Source: Circinella umbellata (lineage: Eukaryota > Mucoromycota > Mucoromycetes > Mucorales > Lichtheimiaceae). From it: a stretch of 64,000 nucleotides of DNA. The translations under genes were made by a program, and so were the position numbers. The notes under the pieces were generated by a model. It saw nothing but the letters and a program-made list of their open reading frames with translations. It was not told the origin of the DNA and searched no databases. The stretch covers positions 123,159 to 187,158 of the forward strand of contig JAIWNF010000076.1 in assembly GCA_025093555.1 (NCBI GenBank). Direction: 5' to 3'. This document shows, one piece after another, positions 25,356 through 35,843 of this stretch. The first letter of the stretch is position 1, and each line of letters opens with the position of its first letter.

Positions 25356-26302
25356 AATGCTGGCTCTTGATTGTAGCCATCATTTATGTGTATATCTTCG
25401 TTTTGGATTTACTGTTACAAAATATATATGCTCTGAAACCTTTGTTGCACCTACACGCATCCATTTATTTATTTGTCTGCTACTTTTCATTTTTATGGTC
25501 ATGATGTGTTATTTGATGAATTTGCTTATATTGTGGTCGATCTTTATTTGTTTTGTATAGCTCAGAATTTAGATGGATTTCTCAAAAAAGTACAGGACCA
25601 CGATGTGAAAAGCGTACATATGAAAATTTACTCTGACATCAGTACATCTAAGAAAATTCATGCATCAATTTTTTTTGAAGATTTTGGGATCAATATAAGA
25701 AAACAAAGTAATTTCATACAAAATGTGCTGATGCTAAAGATTATGCTTGATATACAGCACTTCCAAAAGTTAGGAATCTGCTTTCATAATAGTAGTTGTA
25801 AAGGAAAGCTTGTTTCAATGTAGCTTTCTTTGCTGCATATGCGTCAGTTCTGTCATGTTTTATATTAATCTCAGCTGTTAATTAATATAAGTACTGGTTT
25901 TTTTTTTACTCTTCCTTCCCGATCATGTAAAGTTTATTTAGTATAATGGTTGTTGTATTATAAGTGGGTTCTTGATGTAGAAAAAACGAAAATTATAAGT
26001 GATTTATTGATCATGGTAAATCGCTAATTCAAGTTTACAGTATGTTGCTCTTGGTTGTCTTAGTAAAGCTGCTACCACACGTCAACACCCTACCGCTATG
26101 GAAGCCTATTATCTATGTAACATGTTTTTGTATGTTTATAAATCAAGAAGGAAGTACATACCCAAAATACATTTTATATTGGTAAACAAGCAACCAAACC
26201 TCGCTGAATTACTATCACTAAATTGTGTAATTATTTGCATATATAATATTTACATATTTATTTGAAAAATGTGCAATTATTATTTATTCATTTAAAATTT
26301 AG
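25356..26302. other. intergenic, convergent 3' ends
   Basis: Spacer between RPL15 (plus) and the mucin-like membrane gene (minus). A 116-codon plus-strand frame at 25473-25823 lacks an ATG at its beginning and any recognisable motif, so I treat it as chance. No RNA gene seen. Confidence 0.55.
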
Positions 26303-27803
26303 TTAATATTGACTATCTTTAGCATCAGGTTTATCTAAGTGACGTTGATTATACATATCATCATGATGGTACGCTGCTGCAGCAGCTGGAATAGCATAAC
26401 CTGCACCTGCTGCATTATTATAATAATGATTCATATCACTAATAGGCGAAGTGGCTGAATTATTATGATCTGAAGTAGGTGAGGTAGGCGACATGTAATT
26501 GTGGTATTCATGGCTGTTATAATCAGGCCCACTGACAGTTGATCTATCATGTTCGGGATAAGAATAGTATCCTTCTTGTTGTTGTTGATAATACTGATGG
26601 TGAGTAGGGGTTAAATATTCGGGCTCTTGGTAATATCGTTCACTGTCCATGCCACCTGCTAAACCAGGAGCAACAAAAGGACGAGGAGACATGGCTGGTA
26701 CTTGACTTGTTTGACTATGGTCGGTAGGTGACATATTATCGTATCCTCCAGCAGGACTATTAAAAATATCGTCCCGTTCTTTTTGCATTCTACGTTCTTT
26801 GCGATTTCGTCGGCGGCGGATAAAAATAAATGCTAAAAGACCAATAATAAGTGCTGCACCCACTACACCACCCACTACACCACCAGCGATTGCACCAGTA
26901 TTTGTACTACTCGATGAAGCACCAGGAGTCACTATGTAAAGAAAAGAAATAACAAGTAGTTTGGTTATATATATATACATATATCCTGAGCTTTTCTCTT
27001 TATGTTTTTGTCAAAGTATATCACATACTTGTAGGTGTACTATTTTTACTATTTGAAGCAGATGATTCAATGCTACTAGGAACAGCTGAAAATTCAGTGG
27101 TAGAAGGGGTTTCTGTTTCTGATGAAGAAGGAGTATGGGATGTTGTTGGTTGCTGTTGTTGTTCCTGACTAGAAGTTAGGGTTGGTTGCTGTTGTTCGTT
27201 TGATTGTCCTGGTTGATTATTCGATTGTGTCGGTTGTGCCACAGTCTGTGTTTTGTCATCCGAGGGTTGTTTAGTAACGGCAGGAGCAGCTGTTTGTTGA
27301 GCATTATCATTACTATTGCTATTATCACTAACAGTAGGAATAGGTGTGTTATTATTGTTCTCCTTGCTATTATAAGTTGGTGATGCTTCCTGTGTCGCTT
27401 GAGTTACATCATTGTTATCATTGCCATTTGTTTGTTCTTGTTGCTGAGTTGGTTTTGCGGTCTTTTTAATCATATGTAGAACAATACAGATACAGAAAAT
27501 ATTTTAGTTCAATAATTTTCTTGCATACTGCTAAAGTAATTTTGCTAGGTTACCTGATCATTACTGCCACCCCCTGTGTCCCCTTGCTCTGCTCTAATTT
27601 CAGAAATTTTAATTGTTAACTTTTTCTAAACAACGAATTACAAAAAAAGAGGGGGCATTTTGAAGCATGGCTTGAGTAAAGAAAAAAAACATTAATAAAT
27701 CAACTTACGGTTGTGTACCCACTCCTCCAACATTACTATCTGCAGATGGGTCAAACACACCAAGTTGGCGTGGTTCAATGGCATTTACAATATTTTCTGT
27801 CAT
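26303..27803 (-). CDS. single-pass, Ser/Thr/Gln-rich membrane protein (Mid2/Wsc-like layout)
   Basis: Function unknown. The layout is a hydrophilic Thr/Ser/Gln/Asn-rich ectodomain-like segment, then a glycine-rich membrane span (GAIAGGVVGGVVGAALIIGL), a basic stop-transfer (FIRRRRNRKERRM), and a cytoplasmic tail rich in Ser/Pro/Tyr/His with repeated MSPT motifs. This recalls fungal cell-wall stress sensors. Exons: 27803-27709, 27593-27554, 27443 (or slightly upstream)-27029 and 26931-26303. The N-terminus (MTENIVNAIEPRQLGVF) has no clear signal peptide, which is odd for a type I protein. A missing upstream exon, or a type III topology, is possible. The acceptor of exon 3 is uncertain by a few codons. 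Confidence 0.65.
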
Positions 27804-28345
27804 TGTTTTTGTGCAACAATAAAAATTAAGGTAGTACAACACAAGTATATAGAAGCGATTAGATAAGAGGTGTAATATAAAGATAACGATAGACTGGACG
27901 AAAGGAAGGGAAAAAAACTGAGCCTGCAGTTTTAATATAAGTTTGAAGATCGGTACGTATCGAGTAGAAAAAGAATGAATGGAAAAGTGAAAGAGTTGAT
28001 CAAGTCAACGAAAAAAGGAGTCAACAAAAATAAAAATAAAAAATGAGAAACAAATAATAGTCCACACATCCAATCAACGCCAATCTTTCGAAACAGAACG
28101 ATTTACAAATGAAGAATCCCCGATATATACCTTTTTTTGAATAATGACTATTGACATCCCAACTCATCCATTTTATTTTATTTCATAGCAAAATTAAATA
28201 CGTTGAAAAAATAAGAGAAGGTACCTTTGATATTCGCTTTGATAGGATGAATTTTATTTATTTACAGAATATGAGAAAACGAATAAGTTCGGTATTTACA
28301 AAAAATGATATATAATATGATTGGAGCGTTTTTAAAGAAATAATA
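27804..28345. other. intergenic
   Basis: Spacer between two minus-strand genes: promoter of the mucin-like gene and 3' flank of the coiled-coil gene. AT-rich, with no coding signal. Confidence 0.6.
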
Positions 28346-31300
28346 TCAATTTGCTCGTTGCAGAAATTCCAAATCTTCTTTTGACAACGCTTCTTTACCA
28401 CATTGCATCATCCAACATAAAATACCCTTGAGTCTTTGTAGCTCTTGTTGTTCTATCGCGTACAGCCGTTCAGTTTCACGCAAATCAATAAGCCAATTCT
28501 TAATTTCGTCCTCCAAGGCTTCAATTTTTTCCGCCTGCCGACTAAGTTGGTGTGTATAATCATTAACTTGACTATTAGCGTGATCACGATCCCGTTCGGT
28601 TAAATTTGCTCGTTCTGTGGTTTCCTGCAACATTTGTTCTAGTTGACCTGCCCTTGTTTCCCATTGACTTTTCAACTCTGCAGTCTGGTTAAGGTCTTTT
28701 TGAATGTTTTCGACAGTCACCTCGAGAAGCGAAATACGTTCTTCACGTTCTGCGACTTCTGCTCGTTGTTCCATGGCTTCTTCATAAAGTTGTTTTAATT
28801 CATAGATATGGTCATCGCGTTCTTCCAATGCGCGTGTATGTTGTTCGAGTTGCTCGACATCTTGATCGTGCGCTGCCATGGCATCGTGGTACATACGCTG
28901 TAATTCTTTGATTTGATTGTGACTCTCCTCCAGTCCAGCTGCTTGTTCTTTCAATTGTTCATTAGTACGGTTGTTGGCCTTCGTGGCTTCGTCGTACATA
29001 CGTTGTAATTCCTTGATTTGAATGCGACTTTGATTTAGCGCACGGCTTTGGGTTTCGAATTGAGTAGTATCTTGTTGGCGTGATGCTATGATATCGTTGT
29101 ACGAGTGTTGTAGTTCTTTCACCCGTGCACGCGCCTCGTTCAGTTCGGATAAAACATGCTCCAAGCGCTCTTTATCTATGGTATGTATTGCCGAAACCTC
29201 TTCATATAGTTTTTCCAGGTCCTTTGTACGTGTACGACTCTTGTTCAGCGCTAGCTGTTGCTTTTCGATTTCTGCTGCTTGTTGATCAGATGTTTCTACG
29301 ATATTACCGTACATTTGTTCAAGTTCTTGTATACGAGCAAGAGACTTTTCAAGGGCTTCAGATCGGTCATCATCTCGAGTAGCATAGTCGGCCTCGATTT
29401 GATGCAACCGTTTCGTAATCTGGTCTACTTGCTGTTCCGATTTGAAAAGCCGTTCCGATGTCGCTGCTAGATTATTTTTCGCTTCCGAGCAACGTTGATT
29501 TAAAGTGTTATTGGACTGTTCTAGCTCTTGTATTTTGGCGTTACGTTCTCGAAGTACGTGTTCGAGACTTTGTACGTGTGACGTTGTATCCTCGAGTGTT
29601 ACTGACAACTCTTCAAACTTACGCAAACAGCTATCTTTCTTCTTGATAGCAGCTTTCAGTTCGTCAATTTCATCTGAAAGTTGTTGTTGTAGTATACGAG
29701 CTGCATCCATCTCCTTCTTGAATGAAGTTTCCAATTGTTCTTTGGTTAGTGTCGACATCTTTGCGGAAGCATTTACGTCTCGAATTTCATCTAAAAGTTG
29801 GTCTTGTTTGATACGAGCTAACTGCATTTCCTTCTCAAATAAAATCTTCAAGCGTTCCTTGGATGCAGTCAATTCTTTGATATCAGCCTTTAATTCATCG
29901 ATTTCATTGTTAAGTTGCTCTTGTTTCATACGAGCTGCATCCATTTCCTTCTTGAATGAAATTTCAAGATGCTCTTTAGATATCTCAGCTTCAGTAGCAG
30001 CAGTAAGTTTGTCGTTTAGCTCTTGCTCTCGCTCATGTAACCCTTCGATTTGTTCTTGATCTCTCACTGCATTATCAGTAAGCTTCTTAATTTTTTCTTC
30101 AAGCTCATCATTCTTGTCTTCAGCTTGTCTGATATGAAATTCAAGATCACTAATATCGTGTGTTTTTGTATCAACTTGTTTCTTGAACTCTCTTTCAGCT
30201 TCCTTTAAGCCAGCAACCTGATCTTCCAATTGATTCTTTTGTTCAAAGACACTTGTGAGCTCGTCTTGAAACATTTGTTCTAGTTTAGACAACTCTGATT
30301 GCTTGGTAATTACATTACTTTCCAAATCATTTATTTTGGTTCGAAGCTCTTGTTCCTTTTGCTCGGCTTGCTTCAATTTCGAATTGTATTGATCATGGAT
30401 GTACTGAATGTCGATTTTGGATGTACTAGTTTGCTGTCGCTCCTCGTCAAGTTTGTTTTGGAGATCCTGTTGTGCCTGCCGCAACTGGTCAATCTCTTTG
30501 TCTTTGACGTCAACAGTATCTCGAAACTGGCTGCATTGTTTCTTCAAATAACGTTCATTAGCTTGTGTCATTTCATGCAGGCGCGAAACATTATCGAGTT
30601 TTTGTTCTACTTGTTCCACGTTTTTATGCAACATGTGCATCTTCTCATTAAGCTGCTTTTGTTGATCCTTGGCGTCTTTCAGTTGATTTTGGCGCTCTCT
30701 ATTGATACGTTCTATTTCTTTGTCCTTGTTTTCTACTTGAGAGGCTAACTGATCCAATTCTGTAGCTTTGTTACGTAGTTGCATTGAGAGATCGGAATCA
30801 TGCCCTTCAATCTTTTCTAACTCGTCCAGCTTTTCATCCATACGTGTTTTGATATTATCCAGCTGTATCTGCAACCGTTCATTTTGCTGGTTCCGTTCAC
30901 GTAATAAATCATCCAAAGCTGCTATTTCTGTTTTATCTTCTTGTCGTTGGTGGCGCGCAAGGTCTAGGGCTTCTTCATATTCATCCAATTTGTCTTTTAA
31001 TAGTTGCATTTTGGAATTAGACGTACGATTTTCGACAAACACAGACTCAAGATCTCCAATATCTCCCAGCTTTTGATATCGTGAAAGTAAAACTTGGAGT
31101 TGTTCAATACGATCCACCAAGGTTTTTACTTGTCGACCATGAGCAGCAGCTTGTTCCTTCATCTTGTTATTTAATTCATCGCGCTCCAAAGCGAAAGTGG
31201 AAGCACGACGATCAGCATTTTGACTATAGCGATAAAATTCTGTCATTTTTTCTTTGGCTTCTGAAATAACGGATGCATCATCAGCAGAAGTTGAAAGCAT

Positions 31301-31462
31301 AGATCTGTTAGTTGTTGATCGAGCATGTTTGTTACGTGCACTTAATTCTTCCAATACAGATCGCCGTTTTTTTCCTAGTTTATATATGTGCTATTAGTTT
31401 TATAGATAAAATCAAGTAGAAGTATGAAAAAGCAATATAATACATTAAAACCTACCCTGCAT
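28346..31462 (-). CDS. long coiled-coil protein (golgin/cytoskeletal type)
   Basis: About 1011 residues, almost entirely heptad-patterned Glu/Gln/Leu/Lys-rich coiled coil, with no catalytic domain. Exon 1 is 31462-31456 (7 nt: ATG CAG G), then a short intron, then 31374-28346. The mature start reads MQGKKRRSVLEELSARNK. Two internal repeat families with exact periods are visible: three 39-residue units built on FKKEMDAAR, and five to six 35-residue units built on KELQRMY (listed separately). The C-terminus ends without a GRIP-like or other anchoring motif that I recognise. A tethering or scaffold role is inferred only from architecture. A large antisense frame near 29505-30059 is a shadow of this gene. 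Confidence 0.8.
28765..29335 (-). repeat. 35-residue (105-bp) coiled-coil repeat array
   Basis: Successive units begin with ELEQMY, DLEKLY, ELQHSY, ELQRMY, ELQRMY and ELKQLY, each exactly 35 residues (five heptads) after the last. The DNA has diverged between units, so this is an old array kept at constant length. Confidence 0.85.
29640..29970 (-). repeat. 39-residue (117-bp) coiled-coil repeat
   Basis: Three units with FKKEMDAARM, FEKEMQLARI and FKKEMDAARI spaced exactly 39 residues apart, each followed by xQxQL-x-xEI. They lie upstream (in protein order) of the 35-residue array. Confidence 0.85.
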
Positions 31463-32128
31463 TGTAGTTCTTTTAGTTGTTGCTGGTATAGATAAAGCGT
31501 GCGAAGAATAAAAAAAAAACACTGCGCTGCTTTGTTTATAAAGAACACCAGCTGAGAAAAATAAATTGATTGTAACAACCTATTTCACTATCACGATTAA
31601 ACAAAGAAAACACCAATAGTTATAAATTCATTCTTATTTTATTACTACTATTCAGTAACAAAGAAAAAGCTAGCTAGTCTATCATTAAACCAAATTGATT
31701 ATATAAAGCACTTAAGAAAAAGAGGAACAATAGGCCTAATAGGCCCAACAAAACTTAACCAGTAACTCTATCATTATACTCATAAACCTCTTCCAGCCTC
31801 GCTTTGCTTCGGGTCATTTAACGGCATACCGCTTCGCTGCGTATTCGCTGTATATGAGGTTGTGGAAACAAATACTTTATATATGGGTGTTTGGAATATC
31901 AAATAATCTACTTTTTAAAAGAGAAAGCAACTTTTTTCTTTTTTTCTTTATCATTTTACTTATTATAGTTTATCACTAAGTTTAACTATGATAGCCTGAC
32001 CTATTATTTATACGTTAAATGATGCTGAACGGTTAATTTTTTATATTGTATATTTGTTAGTAATGGGGGGGGGGAGAAAACAAGGATGTTCACTTTGGCG
32101 TATACTATCATGTTGTTGGATGTAAGCT
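31463..32128. other. intergenic, with small GC-rich patch
   Basis: AT-rich DNA upstream of the coiled-coil gene. The segment 31791-31850 is locally GC-rich and contains CTTTGCTTCGG and CGCTTCGCTGCG strings, unlike its surroundings. A run of G lies near 32064-32073. No gene. Confidence 0.55.
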
Positions 32129-33120
32129 TCATAGATCATGGTCACCATTGATGTAGGTAACAAGGTCTAGATAATTGTGTTGTAAGTTGTGATAGAAGAT
32201 ATGAATTTGTTCATTGTCATAAAAGGATGGTTCTACTGACGTAGGTGTAACACTTAGACGTTGATGTGCGGAGGTAGTGGTGACAGTAGCAGCATCACCA
32301 GGAACACGAGGTAGTGGTAACTGGAAATGGTGGTCGGTGGGAGAGGTGTGGGAGTAGAAATAGCTCGGTCTTGGCCTTAGGGTGAACGATTTCGGGTGTC
32401 TGTTTGTGCTGTGTGAGCAATACTAGTAGTTTCAGACAGAGAAGAGACAGGACAGTCCATAGTAGATTGTTGGTCTTTGGTACTGTTATCGTTGTTTTCT
32501 GAAGGTCAGGGTTCCATAGATCTTGATTAATAGCTTCTCAACCAATTGTAAGATGTAATTCAGACACTGAAATATAAGCGTCATGAAAATTACAAAAGGT
32601 ATTTTTTCAATTGACAAATATAAGAAATGAGTATAGAAAACAAACGACTTGAATTATTTTGAATTCCCCAAGTATTGTAATCTTTCTTAAATCGATACCA
32701 ATTCTTATTATTTATCCATTTTTAATATTCTTGATAACGGTAATGATCCTAATATTTGTAAAAGCTGCTAAAAAAGCTCACACTTTGTTTTCAGTACGTA
32801 AGTAGAAACCTTTTTCTTCTTTGTGCCAGATACGTAATGAATAGTAACGTGAACAAAACTATACTATAATATCGTAAAGAAAAACGTAAAAATGAGAAAG
32901 CTTTGTCTTTCTTTGAGAACTATAGAACACATTGGAAAAATCCCACTGATCAAGACGACCATGAAAGTGAAACGAAAACAAACTTAGCGAAGTTGAAGTG
33001 TCTGTAACAGGGATTAGGAAACGACACTTGGAAGGACTTTTCAAAAAATATGAGAACAAAATATTCAGGAAGAAGACTGATATAATTCTAATCATCCCTT
33101 TTACCCTTCGCTAATGACAT
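32129..33120 (-). pseudogene. broken or unresolved gene (coding-like fragments)
   Basis: Several minus-strand pieces look like protein but do not join into one clean model. (i) 32858-32784 is bounded by an acceptor (ATAGTATAG) and a donor (GTGTGAGC) and reads RYYSLRIWHKEEKGFYLRTE. (ii) Near 32572-32503, SELHLTIG, then TGA, then EAINQDLWNPDL. (iii) 32422-32129 is a 97-codon open frame ending YLDLVTYINGDHDL. A 61-nt GT-AG intron (donor after 32485, acceptor ending 32423) could link (ii) and (iii) in frame, leaving the TGA as the main obstacle. An overlapping Ser/Thr-rich frame (STKDQQSTMDCPVSS) is also open here. No family recognised. It could be a recent pseudogene or an intron-rich gene I cannot resolve. 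Confidence 0.35.
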
Positions 33121-33333
33121 TTTGGGCGAATTGTTTTCATTGGTGATGATAGATTATTATGAGTTTAGTATCTATACTATTTATCAACGGCCAGCTTAAT
33201 GAAACCATGTACAGTCCCAGCTATTGTATACATATAATAATGGTATACAGAGTTATATACATATAAAAAAAATCACAATACGAAATAGCTTCTACACATG
33301 ATTTTAATATTTTAAAATAAGACAAGAAAATTA

Positions 33334-35451
33334 TTATAGATATATTAGTTTGATTCCATGATCATGCAATATTTTATGTGCATCATCAGGAATATTGATA
33401 CAATTCCATCCTACTTTTTTCAATGTTTTACTCTTACACAAGTTTTGTATATCCACACAATCCAGACTAACATAAGCAAGTTGCAAATACGTCAAGCAAG
33501 GAAGCTCACCGACACGTCTTGTAAATTCGTTCATTTCCTCCACTGTCCCAACATCTCGATTTATGCAATCTATAATCAATTCATTCAAACTTGTTATCCG
33601 ACTCACTGATTCCAAAAACTTGGATGTAACACCCTCACACATGTAAAGTGATAAATAACTCAAACGTGAAAGGTGTATGAGGTTATTTCCACGATCTGCT
33701 AAATCCCCAATATCACACCCATCCAATGTCAGTCGTTCCAGGTAATCCACTTGCATAATAGCATCCAGAATACCATTTAGAATAATTGGATCAAAGTCAA
33801 ATAATTTAAGATTATGTATACTTTGCCGTCCTTGTCGAATCATGATAGTTGCGAGATCGTTAATCGTAGTAGATGATCGTTGACATTGTACAATACCGAG
33901 CGTCTCAAGAGCTTCCAATACGGGTGATTCAAGCGCACTCCAGTCTTCTTGACCCATGAAGCCAGGGGACTCAGGCGCCAGATATAGTTCAACAAGGAAT
34001 TGATGATACCGTTCTAGTAAAGATCGTAATGTAGATACCAAGAAATCACCACCAATAAATACATAACGTAGTTTACCATCCGCTTTATGGAATCGACTTG
34101 TTTCGTCTTCTTGAATTGCTGCATGCGTTCGATTTAATACAAGACTCGTTAACTTATGACAGTGAAGTTGTACTGCTGGTATAACCATATCAGGATCACA
34201 AGCATCCAAGACTAAATGTTCAAGTGCTGGTGAACAACGAAGCAATGCTTCAATTTCATGATCGGGTATTTCGTCATATCGATTGGGTGGCATCAAAACA
34301 ATTTTTGTTAAAGATGTCGTATAAGGTAAAGATAATCCTGTATACCATTCCTGGTTGACAGGTGTGGAGTGTTGATGGAAGACTTGGAGATTACGACATA
34401 ATGATAAGATAACCGCCAAAGGAGGTAATTCAATGGAAACGTTTTTGAATTCAAGACTTGTTAATGATTTTGCAATGCTGGGAAGCATATTGACGAATTC
34501 TTCATAACACTTAACTTGTTGCTGCGTAAATCCAAGGCCTTTATATATTTGGATAACATTTTGTAATGGTAAAGAAAATCAATCTGGATTAAATCATCAA
34601 AGAGAAAAAGAAAGGTGCTTTTTTTTTGTTTACTTACGGGCTTGAGATACCTTCAAAGATTGCAGTTTAGAAAAGTTATGCATTTTAATAAACAAAAGAC
34701 ATTTTGGCATGAAATCTGCTGTAGCATTTATCTTGAGCATTTCAATATGTCGAGATATCATGGGTAATAATCGATACGTCTTATCTGCTTTATTAGCTCG
34801 TAATCCTCGAGTGATTCGAAATGTTTTCCATCGAAGTGGATCCTCAACTACTCTTTGGCGCCAAGTACGAGTCACTTGAGTTAGTTCATACAAATTATCA
34901 GTTGATAAATAATCGGTAATGATACGTACAATATCGTATGGAAATTTGGCTATAAAATCAATACATTTTTCGGATCTTGATAAAGCAATTTGTTTATTTT
35001 CTTCCAATAATGTATATTGATCCGTAAAGTTTGATAATGATGAAGGAAGAATTGAAGCAGCCATCACCATACCTTTTTCAAATATCTCTATAGCACGTTC
35101 CTGATAACCTTGCATCGAATAAAGTGCACCTGCTCGAAGATAATATTTTGACTTCTCATGCTGTCTTGGTAAAAGATCAATTATAGCAAGAATACTTTTC
35201 AGTTCTTCTGTTGTATTTCCTCTTTTTGCATAACTGTTTGCTCGTAATTCATGTGCTGCGACAATTATATTGTCAAGATCTTGAAACAATCGTTTGTTTT
35301 CTTTTGTTGTTGCTATTGTTCTTGTTGCTGCTGCTGTTGCCAATTGTTCTTCTAGTATGTTGAGTATTGATGTAGTTGTATAATGATCATTTGTTATCGT
35401 TCGTTTAGAAGGTGATTTAAGCTGTTCTCCTGCTTGACGCTTTTTTGACAT
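33334..35451 (-). CDS. TPR / F-box / LRR protein (Dia2/Pof3-like)
   Basis: Predicted substrate receptor of an SCF ubiquitin ligase. Two exons: 35451-34638 and 34538-33334, about 672 residues. The N-terminal ~150 residues contain TPR-like helices (KYYLRAGALYSMQGYQERAI, IEIFEKGM). An F-box follows near residue 170-215 (AKFPYDIVRIITDYLSTDNL, then TWRQRVVEDPLRWKTFRI). The rest is leucine-rich repeat sequence (LTSLEFKNVSIELPPL, LEHLVLDACDPD, LERLTLDGCDIGDL, LSYLSLYMCEGV). TPR, F-box and LRR in this order is the arrangement of yeast Dia2 and fission yeast Pof3, which act in replication-linked genome stability. The match is by architecture, so orthology is not certain. Confidence 0.8.
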
Positions 35452-35843
35452 ATTTGGTTAAGTTATACAAAAAAGATAACTTTTGCTTGCTTATCATAAA
35501 AACGCTAAAATATTTTCTTTTTCTAGATAAAATCCAAGTAGAGCTGAGATTTTTCTCTTCTGAGGGCCAGAAAAAATCAACACCAAGAGGCGACGCACCA
35601 ACCATTACACGTGAAAGAAAGACATACTGGTATTCCCCCATTGTATAAAAGTCCGTAAGTTTTATCTATATCATTCCGCCCCACTAATCTTGTAATATTT
35701 TATAAGTGGTGTCAAGATTGTTTGATATAAAATAATAATAAAAGATAAGCAGTTGTACGCGTATATCTTTTTCTTTTATTTTTTTATTTTCAAGTTACAG
35801 TGAATGGATGAAATTTATGAGGTGGAAAGAAAATAAAAAAATA
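35452..35843. other. intergenic
   Basis: Short spacer between two minus-strand genes, holding the F-box gene promoter and the TFIIIC gene 3' flank. Nothing else seen. Confidence 0.6.

Noticed and set aside
25473..25823. 116-codon plus-strand frame after RPL15
   Set aside because: No ATG at its beginning, no motif, and it lies in the 3' flank of RPL15.
29505..30059. 184-codon plus-strand frame rich in Ser and Cys
   Set aside because: Exact antisense of the coiled-coil gene. Its composition is what the complement of Gln/Glu/Leu-rich coding gives.
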